Positions 44,792-55,000 of a DNA stretch of 64,000 bases are shown here, piece by piece. A program made the position numbers and the translations under genes. Numbering within the stretch: position 1 is the stretch's first letter; each line of letters begins with the position of its first letter. Location: positions 108,118 to 172,117 of the forward strand of contig JALOAD010000001.1 of NCBI GenBank assembly GCA_023228995.1. The letters run 5' to 3'. The stretch is from JALOAD01 sp023228995 [NCBI: Candidatus Muiribacterium halophilum]. GTDB lineage: Bacteria; Muiribacteriota; Muiribacteriia; Muiribacteriales. The notes beneath the pieces were generated by a model that was given only the letters and a program-made list of their open reading frames with translations, did no database searches and was not told the DNA's origin.

Positions 44792-45363
44792 TTTAAATAC
44801 CTTTTAAGATCAATACTGTTTTTAGTACATATTTCATAAAAGGAATTTACAGGAAATCCAACTACATTAAAATAACAACCTTCAATCTTTTCAATAAAAA
44901 GTGAAGCATGTCCTTGTATGCCATAACCTCCAGCTTTATCAGTCCATTCATTAGATTTTATATATTTGTCTATTTCATCTTTGTCCAGATTTTTAAAAAA
45001 AACTTTTGTTTTACAAATACATTTATCTTTAACTTTTTTAGAACAAAGTCCAATTCCAGAAATCACAGTATGTTCTTTTCCTGAAAGAACTTTCATATAA
45101 CTCACAGCTTCTTCAGGATTACAAGGTTTTCCAAGAATCTGATTATTACAAACAACAATAGTATCTGAACCTATTACAGTTGAATCCTGATTTTTTTGCC
45201 ATACAGCAAAAGCTTTTTCATAAGCTAAATTACAAGCAAACAATTCAGGATTTTTCTCGTTTAAATTCTCATTTATATGGGCTGGAATAACTTCAAATTC
45301 AAGTCCTATTTTATTAAGTAGTTCTTTTCTTCTTGGAGATTTAGAAGCAAGAATAAAATTCAT
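44782..45363 (-). CDS. maf: Maf-like nucleoside triphosphate pyrophosphatase
   Basis: This 193-residue protein has the Maf signature ILASKSPRRKELLNKIGLEFEV at the N-terminus, STVIGSDTIV with the key Asp, LGKPCNPEEAVSYMKVLSGKEHTVISGIGL and GGYGIQGHASLFIEKIEGCYFNVVGFP. Maf proteins hydrolyse non-canonical or ordinary NTPs (house-cleaning) and can affect septation. It overlaps hfq by one base and the PEGA-type gene by 10. Confidence 0.94.
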   Translation of the reverse strand: MNFILASKSPRRKELLNKIGLEFEVIPAHINENLNEKNPELFACNLAYEKAFAVWQKNQDSTVIGSDTIVVCNNQILGKPCNPEEAVSYMKVLSGKEHTVISGIGLCSKKVKDKCICKTKVFFKNLDKDEIDKYIKSNEWTDKAGGYGIQGHASLFIEKIEGCYFNVVGFPVNSFYEICTKNSIDLKRYLKWD

Positions 45364-45626
45364 TATTTTCTATCCCTTCCAATATGAACTTTTTTGCCAA
45401 GAACTATTGTAAGAATACTACTTTTATAAACAAGTTCATAACTAGGTCTTTTTACAATTTTTCCTTGAGTTTTAACTTCAACATCAATTGTAAATTGATC
45501 AAAACTTTCAATCCTACCTTTTAATATCTGTCCATTTTTTAAAAATATAGTAACAGGAATCTTCTTTTTTCTACAATTATTAATAATATGATCTTGTATT
45601 TTTGTTGAAAAAACTTTCTCTACCAT
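45363..45626 (-). CDS. hfq: RNA chaperone Hfq (altered Sm2 motif)
   Basis: This 87-residue protein has the Hfq Sm1 motif (VTIFLKNGQILKGRIESFDQFTI, residues 25-47) and the Sm2 strand YELVYKSSILTIVLG. In most Hfq proteins Sm2 reads YKHAIS; here His is replaced by Ser (S69), which could weaken binding of U-rich 3' ends, although the inner Lys is kept. Hfq forms a hexamer that pairs small RNAs with mRNAs. Its gene lies 10 bp after the TPR gene and overlaps maf by one base. The usual neighbour miaA is not present. Confidence 0.9.
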   Translation of the reverse strand: MVEKVFSTKIQDHIINNCRKKKIPVTIFLKNGQILKGRIESFDQFTIDVEVKTQGKIVKRPSYELVYKSSILTIVLGKKVHIGRDRK

Positions 45627-45636
45627 TTTTTACCCC

Positions 45637-46674
45637 TCAATAGGTGTTTTTTATTTGTTGATCAGAATCAAAATGACCAATTCCGTTATAAAACTCATCA
45701 GTTACATTATCAAGCTCAAATTTAAGCATTATTTTATCGCCTTTCAGCTCTAAAGCATCTTTAAAAGATTTTTTAGAATCTTTTAACATACCAAGTTTAC
45801 CATAAATATCACCAAGTTTCTGATAAAGTTGCCATTTTTCAGGTTGCATTTTTATAGCAAGTTTTAAAAATTCTAATGATTTTCTAAAATCTTTTTCATA
45901 ATAATAAATATCACTTATCTGAACATAAATGTTTTCTTCAAGAATATATTTAAAACCATCAATTATTTCTGGAAGTTCACTTTTTTCAACTTCTCTGTCA
46001 AATTTCTTTTCATCACCACAATAATCCATAACAAATACAAATTTACCAGAAATCGTTAAAAGTTGTTTGTATTTCATCTTTATTTCACTTCCATTATTTG
46101 CAAAAACAAAATTATTAGCAATTCTCCAGAAATATGAAATACCATTTCTAACTTGAATACCATCTTCATAACCAATATAAAGTTTAAAATTCTTAATGAG
46201 AAAATTTCTAGCATAATCAATAAACATCTTTTTATTATCTTTATCTAAAATATAATTTGGAATATTTTCAAAAGGTCCGAATATATATAATCTAAATTTT
46301 TCATCTTCTGCATTATAAGTTTTAGTCTTTGCAATAGTAATAAAAGGTAAAGTATCATGAGGATTTTCAATAAAATACCACTTTGGACCTGGTTTTTTTA
46401 AATGAAAACCATATTTAAAATTTGTATAAACATTATCTTTAATACCATTAACTACCTGAGTAAGCAAAACTGCCTCAACATCTTCAACATTAACATCGAT
46501 TATCTTATCAAGAAGACCTTCAGGATTATATGTATTAAAAACATAAATCTCCCTATCACGAATATATTCCATTATTTGCCCAGTAATAAGATTACCATTT
46601 TTCATTATAAGAGTTTCAGAAAATACAGATATAAAAAGACTAAATACAACTATAAAAAAAATTGATTTTTTCAT
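45637..46674 (-). CDS. Secreted TPR-repeat protein of unknown function
   Basis: This 345-residue protein has a signal peptide (MKKSIFFIVVFSLFISVFSE), followed by a small beta segment (TLIMKNGNLITGQIMEYIRDREIYVF) of a type seen in many envelope proteins. A unique middle follows, and then two C-terminal TPR-like units (YYYEKDFRKSLEFLKLAIKMQPEKWQLYQKLGDIYGKLGMLKDSKKSFKDALELKG). I chose the ATG at 46674 because it gives a clean signal peptide; an ATG at 46695 adds seven residues. It heads the group with hfq, maf and the PEGA-type gene. No recognised function. Confidence 0.78.
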   Translation of the reverse strand: MKKSIFFIVVFSLFISVFSETLIMKNGNLITGQIMEYIRDREIYVFNTYNPEGLLDKIIDVNVEDVEAVLLTQVVNGIKDNVYTNFKYGFHLKKPGPKWYFIENPHDTLPFITIAKTKTYNAEDEKFRLYIFGPFENIPNYILDKDNKKMFIDYARNFLIKNFKLYIGYEDGIQVRNGISYFWRIANNFVFANNGSEIKMKYKQLLTISGKFVFVMDYCGDEKKFDREVEKSELPEIIDGFKYILEENIYVQISDIYYYEKDFRKSLEFLKLAIKMQPEKWQLYQKLGDIYGKLGMLKDSKKSFKDALELKGDKIMLKFELDNVTDEFYNGIGHFDSDQQIKNTY

Positions 46675-46724
46675 GCAATATATACCTATTCCCATGTTTC
46701 TGTATAGAATTAACTAATTACCAT

Positions 46725-46830
46725 AGATTATTAAAGCAACTTCGTCATAATTAGCACCGCTAATGCTTCTTCTTGCTTCTCTAATTAGGTGCAAAGCCCC
46801 GCTAATGCATCTTCTTGCTTCTCTAATTAT
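46725..46830. repeat. Variable-stem hairpin repeat with CTTCTTGCTTCTCTAATT spacer
   Basis: GCAACTTCGTC..TAATTAGC, a decayed GGTGC-aaa-GCCCC stem and two copies of the CTTCTTGCTTCTCTAATTA spacer fill the gap upstream of the TPR gene. They are related to 22641-22712 and 34892-34940. Confidence 0.65.
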
Positions 46831-46857
46831 TTATTTTAATACAAAAGTATAATTTAC

Positions 46858-47076
46858 TCAACCTAATTCCTTGAATTTTTCAATTAATTCAAAATATTCT
46901 TTGTATCTTATCTTTTTAATTTCTTCAAGATAGGTTTTTTCACCTGTGATATTATAGAGTTTGTTAAGACAATTAACATAAGCTTCACTAGAAATCTTTC
47001 TTTTCATATATGCTTTAGTTCTTGAATATGTAAAATGTGCTTCTTCATGAACGGAAAATTCATAACTATTAAGCAT
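46858..47076 (-). CDS. Small hypothetical protein
   Basis: This 72-residue protein is not recognised. It is charged and helical, with a cluster HEEAHFTYSRTKAYMKRKI and a C-terminal coiled-coil-like LEEIKKIRYKEYFELIEKF. GGAG lies six bases before the ATG, which supports expression. The gene starts just after the terminator of the subtilisin-like protease gene on the same strand, so it would need a promoter of its own or read-through. Confidence 0.55.
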   Translation of the reverse strand: MLNSYEFSVHEEAHFTYSRTKAYMKRKISSEAYVNCLNKLYNITGEKTYLEEIKKIRYKEYFELIEKFKELG

Positions 47077-47087
47077 ATAAACTCCAG

Positions 47088-47122
47088 TAAAAAAAATATG
47101 GATCGTATAAAACGACCCATAT
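47088..47122 (-). terminator. Intrinsic terminator of the subtilisin-like protease gene
   Basis: On the minus strand ATATGGGTCGT-TTTAT-ACGATCCATAT is an 11-bp stem with one mismatch, followed by eight T. It lies 26 bp after the protease stop codon. Confidence 0.8.
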
Positions 47123-47147
47123 ATAATAATATTATAAATTTTAATTA

Positions 47148-48722
47148 TTAGTCAAGTTTTTCAAAAATTATAAAAAGATCAACTCCATCCGCTGCAATTT
47201 CATTTAAAATAGCAAGATTTTCTCTGTTTTTATGAGCTTTTTCAACAATACTGTCTACAAGTAAATTTAATGAAGCAGAAGCATTATTATACATTTTTTC
47301 AAAACTTTCACTACCATCAGCATATTTCAAATTTTCTAAAATTGCATTTCTCATTGAATCAAATTGATAAACATCAGCTTTAAATTCGTTTTTACCAGTA
47401 ACAAGAGAAAGTGCTTTATAAGCATCAACTCTACCATGACCATAAAGATTATCAGCACCTTTTTCGCCAAGATCAAGAGCTGATTTTTTAAGAATATCTT
47501 TTACTTCATCAACAGTTAAACTAGGATCAGCTGAATAAATTAAAGTAATAACACCAGCTGTATTTGGAGAAGCCATTGAAGTACCATCAACTCCAGCAAG
47601 TTTATCACCATAATAAGAAACAACTTTAACACCAGGAGCACATACATCAGGTTTAATATGATCTTTACCATCAAAATTAACAGGTCCTATACTAGAAAAA
47701 CTAGCTTTTCTATCGGAAGCATCAACAGCTCCAACAGCAAATATTTCAGGAAAATCCGCAGGTGAACCACAAATTTTACCAGAATTTCCAGCAGCAAAAC
47801 AAAGGAAAACACCAGTTTTTTGAATATTAATAAGAGGTTGTCTAAGTTCAGGAATACTTACATCGGCACCTAAAGAAGCATTAATAACTCTAGCACCATC
47901 TTTAGTATTGGCATCATTATCAGGATCAGCCATCCATTCAAGCCCTTCAAGAATATCTTCAAAAGTTATATTGCCATTATCTTGAGAACATTTACTAAAT
48001 AAAAGTTTAGCTTCTGGAGCAACGCCGATATTACCTTTAAAAGTACCAGCTTTCTGCCAATACATACCCCATATTAAATCATAAAGATCATCAGAAACTT
48101 CACCACCTACAACAGTACCAGAAACATGAGTTCCATGACCACTTTTATCAGTAACATCATTAATATCACCAGCAAAGTTTTTAGCTTGTATTAATTTACC
48201 TTTAAAAACATCAAGATTTTTATTTAGACCAGAATCAACCACACCAGAAATAGTATTTTGACCTTTAATGCCAAAATCTTCCCAAGCTCTAATAACATTC
48301 ATGCTTTTAAGTGCATAAACAGAACCATTTGAATTATCAACAGCTTTATAAGAAATTTCATCAAAGAATTTCATTTCAGGATTTACAAAAATTTTATCAA
48401 CATCTTTTCTAAGACTAATTTCTTCAATAAGTTCTTTATCAGCATCAATTACAACTGCATTAGCTGACCAAAATGAATTAACATTATTTCTTTGAGAATA
48501 TTTTTCAAGAAAATCTTTTTGAGAAATAAGAGCTTTTTCTTTAAGATCTTTAAGATAATTATCAGAACTTAAAAAAGCAGGCTCTTTAAAAGTAACAAAA
48601 ACTCTAGTTTTTTCTGAATTTCCACGATTTAAAAATTCTTTCATACCATAACCAAAATCTGCTGAAAACACTGTACTGCATAGAATAGCAGCCAATGATG
48701 AAACAATAATAAATTTTTTCAT
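47148..48722 (-). CDS. Secreted subtilisin-like serine protease (S8)
   Basis: This 524-residue protein has a signal peptide (MKKFIIVSSLAAILCSTVFSA), then an I9-like propeptide (about 40-120) and a peptidase S8 domain. The catalytic triad is D163 (SGVVDSGLN), H196 (SGHGTHVSG) and S382 (GTSMASPNTAG). The Asn of the oxyanion hole is in FAAGNSG. The last 75 residues form a helical tail of unknown role. AGGAG precedes the ATG at 48722. It should be exported, self-processed, and active outside the cytoplasm. Confidence 0.94.
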   Translation of the reverse strand: MKKFIIVSSLAAILCSTVFSADFGYGMKEFLNRGNSEKTRVFVTFKEPAFLSSDNYLKDLKEKALISQKDFLEKYSQRNNVNSFWSANAVVIDADKELIEEISLRKDVDKIFVNPEMKFFDEISYKAVDNSNGSVYALKSMNVIRAWEDFGIKGQNTISGVVDSGLNKNLDVFKGKLIQAKNFAGDINDVTDKSGHGTHVSGTVVGGEVSDDLYDLIWGMYWQKAGTFKGNIGVAPEAKLLFSKCSQDNGNITFEDILEGLEWMADPDNDANTKDGARVINASLGADVSIPELRQPLINIQKTGVFLCFAAGNSGKICGSPADFPEIFAVGAVDASDRKASFSSIGPVNFDGKDHIKPDVCAPGVKVVSYYGDKLAGVDGTSMASPNTAGVITLIYSADPSLTVDEVKDILKKSALDLGEKGADNLYGHGRVDAYKALSLVTGKNEFKADVYQFDSMRNAILENLKYADGSESFEKMYNNASASLNLLVDSIVEKAHKNRENLAILNEIAADGVDLFIIFEKLD

Positions 48723-48822
48723 ACTCCGCACTCCTAATTGAATTTTCAATTTTAATTTTTTTTGATTTGACTATATATTTTGACTATGTTTAATTATAAC
48801 ATAAAATGCTTTGGTTGCCGGT

Positions 48823-50556
48823 TCAAACTCTAAACTGAGTAAATTCTATTATAACTTCAAAAAAATCCATATACAAAGAATCTACTTTAACTTCTCCGCC
48901 AAATTTTCTAATTATTGAATAAACAATATTTAATCCAAGTCCAGTTCCTTCACTTGATTTTGTTGTAAAAAATGGATCAAATACTTTTTTTAAATTTTCC
49001 TTTTCAATTCCAATTCCATTATCTTTTATTTTAACTAAAATATTATTGTCAGATTTTAAAAGAGAAATGCTTATATTACCCTGAAATCTTCTAAGATCTT
49101 TTATCTTTCTTTTTTGATCAAATGATTGAGAAGCATTGAGTATTGTATTAATAAAAACTTGCAACATTTCATCATAATTACCTTTTACAATAAAATCTGT
49201 ATTTTCTGTGTATTTAAAATCTATTGTTGCATTATTTTTTATATTATAATTTGTTACATTTATTGCATCTAATATAACATCTTTAAGATTAATATCAGAT
49301 ATTTTTGAATAATCAAACCTTGAAAGTAATTTTAAATTTCTAACTATATTTGAAATCCTTTCACTTCCAGTTTTTATTTCTCTTATACTTTCCTTTATAT
49401 TTTTCAAATTTAATAAAATTTCTTCATTTTTAATGTTTTCAGCTTTAATATCATCAAGATAAAGCTCAATAAGCTCAGAATTTCCATATATAAATGTGTT
49501 TGGATTATTAATTTCATGGGTTATTCCAAGATAAAGTTGTCCTAAAGAAGCCATTTTTTCTTGTTGAAATATTTTTTGATGATATATTTTTTCATTTTCC
49601 TGTTGATCAAAAAAGTTAAGTCCTGAAAAAATTATATTTTTAATATTATCTGTAATTTCACCTTCAATTAAATTATTATTATCTTTTATTGTAAAACATC
49701 CAAATCGTTTTTCCTGAAATGAAATATCAATTACAAAATCATCGTTGTCTTTTACTTTTGTATAATTGCAAAATTCACTAGATTTACCATATTCTCTAAA
49801 CTCAATTTTTTCAAGATTGTATATGTTTTTCAAATAACTAATTATTTTACTTATATAATCTCTTTTATTAGATGAATAATATATAAAATTTGATATATCA
49901 GCCATAATTTTTCTAAAATCATTTTTTTCAAAAAACAACCTTAATATAATCTCGCTACTTTCCATATAATAATCGTCTTTTAGTGAAAATATAATTTTAT
50001 CAATTTTCTTTACATAAATTCTAATAAAACAATTTTCTAAAATCTCATATTTACCTTCACAATTATTGTTAAAAGATGCGTTTTTAACAAGACATAATTT
50101 GTTACAATCTTCAAATTCACCCTTACATGTGTTTTTTTCTCTATCTATACAATTAATCTTATTAATAGAAACGAAAATTATCTCTAATCTATTGTTAAAA
50201 AGCTTCATATCAGAATTAGCAAAAATTATTTTTTCTATAATATCAGAAATATTTTTTAATATTTTTAAAAAATCTTCTAATTCAATTAAATGTAAGAACA
50301 AAATATAAAGTCTTTTATTTTCCAATTCATAAAGTTCATTATCAACATTATCAAAGCTATCAAGCTGATTGTTTAAACATAATATAGTAAAAAGAATATG
50401 TTTATTGTTTTTATATATTTCTTTTTGTGAAATATATTCCTCAAAATTTAAAATAATCACACAATCAAAATCAATTTCTATAATGTTTTTTATTTGAATA
50501 ATATCTGTTTTACGATTTTTACTATATTTTTCTTTGTTAATTTTATAACATAACAT
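48823..50556 (-). CDS. Sensor histidine kinase with GAF-like and Cys-rich sensor region
   Basis: This 577-residue kinase has the phospho-acceptor H347 in LGITHEINNP, the N box MLQVFINTILNASQS, the G1 box KIKDNGIGI, F/G2 boxes FFTTKSSEGTGLGLNIV, and so should autophosphorylate. Before these, residues about 195-330 look GAF-like. A Cys cluster (CIDREKNTC...CNKLCLV) near residue 150 could bind metal or sense redox state. No membrane helix is seen, so it is cytosolic. I chose the ATG at 50556 because AGGGA is eight bases upstream; it overlaps the upstream gene by 14 bases. It is last in the pseudo-CheA/response-regulator group. Confidence 0.86.
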   Translation of the reverse strand: MLCYKINKEKYSKNRKTDIIQIKNIIEIDFDCVIILNFEEYISQKEIYKNNKHILFTILCLNNQLDSFDNVDNELYELENKRLYILFLHLIELEDFLKILKNISDIIEKIIFANSDMKLFNNRLEIIFVSINKINCIDREKNTCKGEFEDCNKLCLVKNASFNNNCEGKYEILENCFIRIYVKKIDKIIFSLKDDYYMESSEIILRLFFEKNDFRKIMADISNFIYYSSNKRDYISKIISYLKNIYNLEKIEFREYGKSSEFCNYTKVKDNDDFVIDISFQEKRFGCFTIKDNNNLIEGEITDNIKNIIFSGLNFFDQQENEKIYHQKIFQQEKMASLGQLYLGITHEINNPNTFIYGNSELIELYLDDIKAENIKNEEILLNLKNIKESIREIKTGSERISNIVRNLKLLSRFDYSKISDINLKDVILDAINVTNYNIKNNATIDFKYTENTDFIVKGNYDEMLQVFINTILNASQSFDQKRKIKDLRRFQGNISISLLKSDNNILVKIKDNGIGIEKENLKKVFDPFFTTKSSEGTGLGLNIVYSIIRKFGGEVKVDSLYMDFFEVIIEFTQFRV

Positions 50557-51562
50557 AGGTATCTTCCCTAAAATAAAAAATAATCTTACATTCATCCGTT
50601 TTAAAACTGACAGAAAACGGAGATTTTTCAATGATTTTTTTTATTCTTATAAAATCAGGTAAAAAACCTGAATAAAAAGATCTATCTACCAATCCCATAA
50701 GCTCATTATTAAATTCCTGACTAGAAAACTCTAATTTTGAAAATATATTTTTCAAACAATCATTTAGTTCATTGAAATCTAATATTATCTCAATAAAATC
50801 TCTTTTATCTTTTTGTATTTTACAATTCACTGTTTTAATAATGTTTTTATGGGATATTATCTTTAGAATAATATTTAATATCTCAACAAATTTTTCAGTT
50901 GTACTTTTCATTATAATTATTTTTTTATTTATATTGTTTATTGATAATTCATAATTATATTTTGCAAAAAGTTTTTTCAATCTAATCTTCAATTCAATAA
51001 GATTTTCAAAAGATATATTTGAAAAAACTTTACGAAATTCATTCCATCTTTTTCTTATAACTTTTATATCATCACTACTATTAACAAATTCATCAAACTC
51101 CAGATAAAAAAGATAAACTTGGAAAATATCAAATTTCTTAATATATACAACCGATTCAAGCATTGGTTCAATACATATTCCAGAAATTCTTTCCCCTGAA
51201 TAAATAAACGGAGTTTTAAAAAATCCATTGTATTCTTTAAGAATGTCATTTAAATTTTCATTATTTTCAATATTTTCATGAATTTTTTTAAAAAGCTTTT
51301 TATATACTTCAAGAACTTTCCATACTTCAAAAAAATCCAATGTTTTAATTTTTTTGTTTATTTTTTCAATTAAAATTAAAATTTCTAATATATCTTTGAT
51401 TTCATAAAAAGCTGTTATTGCTTTTAAAGTATAGATTTTTTTTGAAAATAAAATTAAAAACGAATCATAATTTGAATTTGATATATTTTCAAGTAATGAT
51501 TCAATTTCAGATAAATTATTTTTTAATTGATAAAAAACATAATTAAAATTTTGATCATCCAT
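50543..51562 (-). CDS. CheA-like protein with degenerate HPt and ATPase regions
   Basis: This 339-residue protein sits between a CheY-like regulator and a histidine kinase and overlaps both. Its N-terminal helical segment (SEIESLLENI...KKIYTLKAITAFYEIKDILEIL) resembles a CheA/HPt phosphotransfer domain. The phospho-acceptor His, normally in HTLKG, is Tyr44 (YTLKA). The C-terminal region (KFVEILNIILKIIS...GLVDRSFYSGFLPDFIRIKKIIEKSPFSVSF) looks like an HATPase fold without its N and G boxes. I infer a non-catalytic scaffold or regulator for the flanking kinase. Homology is weak; a new regulatory family is an alternative. Confidence 0.6.
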   Translation of the reverse strand: MDDQNFNYVFYQLKNNLSEIESLLENISNSNYDSFLILFSKKIYTLKAITAFYEIKDILEILILIEKINKKIKTLDFFEVWKVLEVYKKLFKKIHENIENNENLNDILKEYNGFFKTPFIYSGERISGICIEPMLESVVYIKKFDIFQVYLFYLEFDEFVNSSDDIKVIRKRWNEFRKVFSNISFENLIELKIRLKKLFAKYNYELSINNINKKIIIMKSTTEKFVEILNIILKIISHKNIIKTVNCKIQKDKRDFIEIILDFNELNDCLKNIFSKLEFSSQEFNNELMGLVDRSFYSGFLPDFIRIKKIIEKSPFSVSFKTDECKIIFYFREDTYVML

Positions 51563-51956
51563 TATTAATAATCACATCCTTCCACCTTTCAATTCTTTTA
51601 GCAGCATCATTAACAATATCAGTAAGCTCTTTCATCTTAAAAGGTTTAGCTATAAAATCAACAGCTCCTCTTGCAATACAATCAACTACATTGTTCATAT
51701 CAGAATAAGCAGTTACCATAATAATATTACATAACGGGTTTATTTCTTTGATTTTTTCAAGAAGTTCTATACCATCCATTTTTGGCATATTTATATCAAG
51801 AAGCACGATTTTATAAAGTTCTTTTTGCATTAGTTCTAAAGCTTTTTCAGGATCATTCATTGTAATAACATGTGTAAATCCAGCTTTTTCAAGGTATTTT
51901 CTAAGTAAATTCAAAATAGCTTCTTCATCATCAACAACTAATACTTTAATATCCAT
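51555..51956 (-). CDS. CheY-like single-domain response regulator
   Basis: This 133-residue receiver domain has the acidic pocket D9/D10, phospho-acceptor D54 in IVLLDINMPKMDG, the conserved Thr in VTAYS and Lys in AKPF. There is no output domain, so it probably acts by protein contact. AAGGAG precedes the ATG at 51956. It is first in the group with the pseudo-CheA and the kinase at 48823, which is its likely partner. Confidence 0.93.
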   Translation of the reverse strand: MDIKVLVVDDEEAILNLLRKYLEKAGFTHVITMNDPEKALELMQKELYKIVLLDINMPKMDGIELLEKIKEINPLCNIIMVTAYSDMNNVVDCIARGAVDFIAKPFKMKELTDIVNDAAKRIERWKDVIINNG

Positions 51957-52026
51957 AATAAACTCCTTAGCTTTTATATGCTATTAACATTATCATTTTT
52001 TTTATAAATACTCAAATATGGATAAT

Positions 52027-52060
52027 AAAAAAGCCGATCAATGATCGGCTTTTTTTTTTT
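52027..52060 (-). terminator. Intrinsic terminator after the PFOR gene (bidirectional)
   Basis: AAGCCGATC-aat-GATCGGCTT is a perfect 9-bp stem flanked by A and T runs on both sides. It lies 18 bp after the PFOR stop codon on the minus strand, and T-runs would allow it to work on either strand. Confidence 0.85.
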
Positions 52061-52077
52061 TAAAATAAAACTAAACT

Positions 52078-55000
52078 TTACTTATCAGAACAATCCATAT
52101 TATCAGCTAGCTGTTTGTAAATACTGTATTTTTTCATAACTGCTTTTTGAGATTTTTTAGCTAGTTCTTTAGCTCTTTCTGGATACATTTTTTGAACAAT
52201 TTTAAATCTTGTTTGTCTGTTCATAAATTCATCAAGAGTTATTGAAGGTTCCTTACTATCAATCTGTAGAGGATTTTTGCCTTCTGCCGCTAAAGCTGGA
52301 TCGAATCTATAAAGCATCCAATGTCCTGAATTAACAGCATTTTTTTGTTCCTGTATTCCTTCAGTCATATTAATACCATGAGCAATACAATGAGCATAAG
52401 CAATTACAAGTGAAGGTCCATTATGTTTTTCAGCTTCAATAAAAGCTTTTATTACCTGCTGTGGATTAGCAAGTGATACATGTGCAACATAAATATGACC
52501 ATAAGTCATTGCAATCATTCCAAGATCTTTCTTTTCAACAGCTTTACCATTAAAAGCAAATTTAGCATTTGCTCCAATTGGAGTAGCTTTTGAAGATTGA
52601 CCACCTGTATTAGAATAAACTTCTGTATCCATTACAAGTATATTTATATTATCTGGCTGAGCAAGAACATGATCAAGTCCACCATATCCAATATCATAAG
52701 CCCAACCATCTCCACCTACTATCCATACTGATTTTTTAATAAGATAATCAGCAACACCTTCAAGATTTCTAGCATCTTCACTATTAATCTTTTTAAGAGC
52801 ATCTTTAAGTTTTGCAACTCTTTCTCTCTGCATTTCAATGTCTTTTTGTTCAACTTGAACTGCTTCTTTTATTTCTTTAACAAGAGAAGAATCAAGTTTA
52901 TCTGACATTTTATCTAAATAATCATTAGCTATATCTTTAAATTTATCTGCTGCAAGTCTCATACCGTAACCTACTTCAGCATTATCTTCAAACAATGAGT
53001 TGTTCCAAGCTACACCTTTACCGTCAGGTCTCTGACAATATGGAGTAGTTGGTAAATTTCCGCCATAAATTGAAGAACATCCAGTAGCATTAGCTATAAG
53101 TGCTCTATCTCCAAATAACTGTGAAAGCAATCTTACATAAGGAGTTTCTCCACAACCAGCACATGCACCTGAGAACTCAAACATGTGTGGGGAAAGTTGA
53201 ATATTTCTAAGATTATCTTTAGTATGTTCTTTAAATGAAAGTTCAGGGATATCAAAGAAGAAATCAAAATTTGCTGCTTCCTGATCTCTTAATGGAGCCT
53301 GTCTTTCCATTTTTATAGCTTCTTTTGCTTTCATAGGACAATTAAATACACAAGAACCACAACCTGTACAATCTTCAGGAGCAACCTGAATTGTGAATTT
53401 TTTATCCTTATACTGAGGAATCTTTGAATCTGCTGATTTAAAAGTTTCAGGAGCATTATTCAATTCTTCCTTATCATATACTTTCATTCTTATTGTTGCA
53501 TGTGGACATACAAACGAACAAATTCCACACTGAATACAAGTTTCTGGATTCCACACAGGAATATTAACAGCAATATTTCTTTTTTCAAGTCTTGCTGTTG
53601 AAAGTGGGAATATTCCATCAACTGGCATTGCTGAAACAGGAAGTTGATCTCCTCTCTGAGCAATAAGTTCACAAGTTGTATTTTTAAGGAAATCTGATAT
53701 ACCTTTAGGTATTTTACAAGCATTAACATGAATTTTGGAAGTTGCTTTAGTTGGAAGCTCTACTTTATGAAGACTTTCAGAAGCAACATCTATAGCTTTA
53801 TTGTTAATTTGAATAACTTTTTCTCCAGCTTTACCATAAGATTTTTTATTAGCTTCTTTCATGTATTCAACAGCTTTATCATAAGGAATTAATGAATCAG
53901 CGATTTTAAAGAATGCAGCCTGCATAACAGTGTTTATTCTTCCGCCTAATCCCAAATCTTCAGCTATCTGAACAGCATTGATAGTATAAATTCTAGCTTT
54001 TTTCTCAATAAGTTCTTTTTGTACTTCATAAGGCATATTTGCCCAAACTTCATCTTTATTGAAACTACTGTTTATAAGGAAAATTCCGTTTTCTTTAAGA
54101 AAACTAACCATTTCATATTTTTCAATAAATGAGAAATTATGACATGCAACTAAATTTGCCTGTCCAGGTTGAATAAGATAAGAACTTCTTAAAGGATTAT
54201 CTGCAAATCTAAGATGCGAAACTGTCATAGAACCAGCTTTTTTGGAATCATAAACAAAATAAGCATTTAAATATTTATTAGTTTTAGTTCCAATTATTTT
54301 AGCAGTATTTTTGTTTGCTCCAACTGTTCCGTCTGAGCCAAGTCCAAAAAACATTGCATTAATAACGCCTTCCTGTGAAGTTTTAAAATTAACATCATAA
54401 GCAAGACTTCGGTTAGTAACATCATCATTCACACCGACAGAAAAACTGTTAATTGGATTTTTTGCATCAAGATTATCAAAAACTGCTTTTACCATTGGAG
54501 GAGTAAAATCTTTTGAACCAAGACCATATCTACCACCAACAATAACAGGATATTCATTAATCTTATTACTTGCATAAGCCTGACCAATCACAGTAACAAC
54601 ATCAGTATAAAGAGGTTCTCCAACTCCGCCAGCTTCTTTAGTTCTATCAAGAACAGCGATTTTTTTTACTGTTTTAGGAATTGCATTTATAAAACTTTCA
54701 GTTGGAAATGGTCTATAAAGTCTTAATTTCAGAACTCCAACTTTTTCGTTGTTTTTAAGCATTTCATCAACAGTTTCATGTGCTACATCAGCGCCTGAAG
54801 TCATTATTACAACAACTTTTTCAGCATCTTCTGCACCAACATAATCAACAAGATTATATTTTCTACCAGTTATTTTTGCAAATTTTGCCATGTATTTTTC
54901 AACAATAGATGGACATTTATCATAAAAAGGATTTATTGCTTCCCTAGACTGAAAAAAAACATCAGGATTCTGAGCAGTACCTTTTAATATTGGTTTTTCA

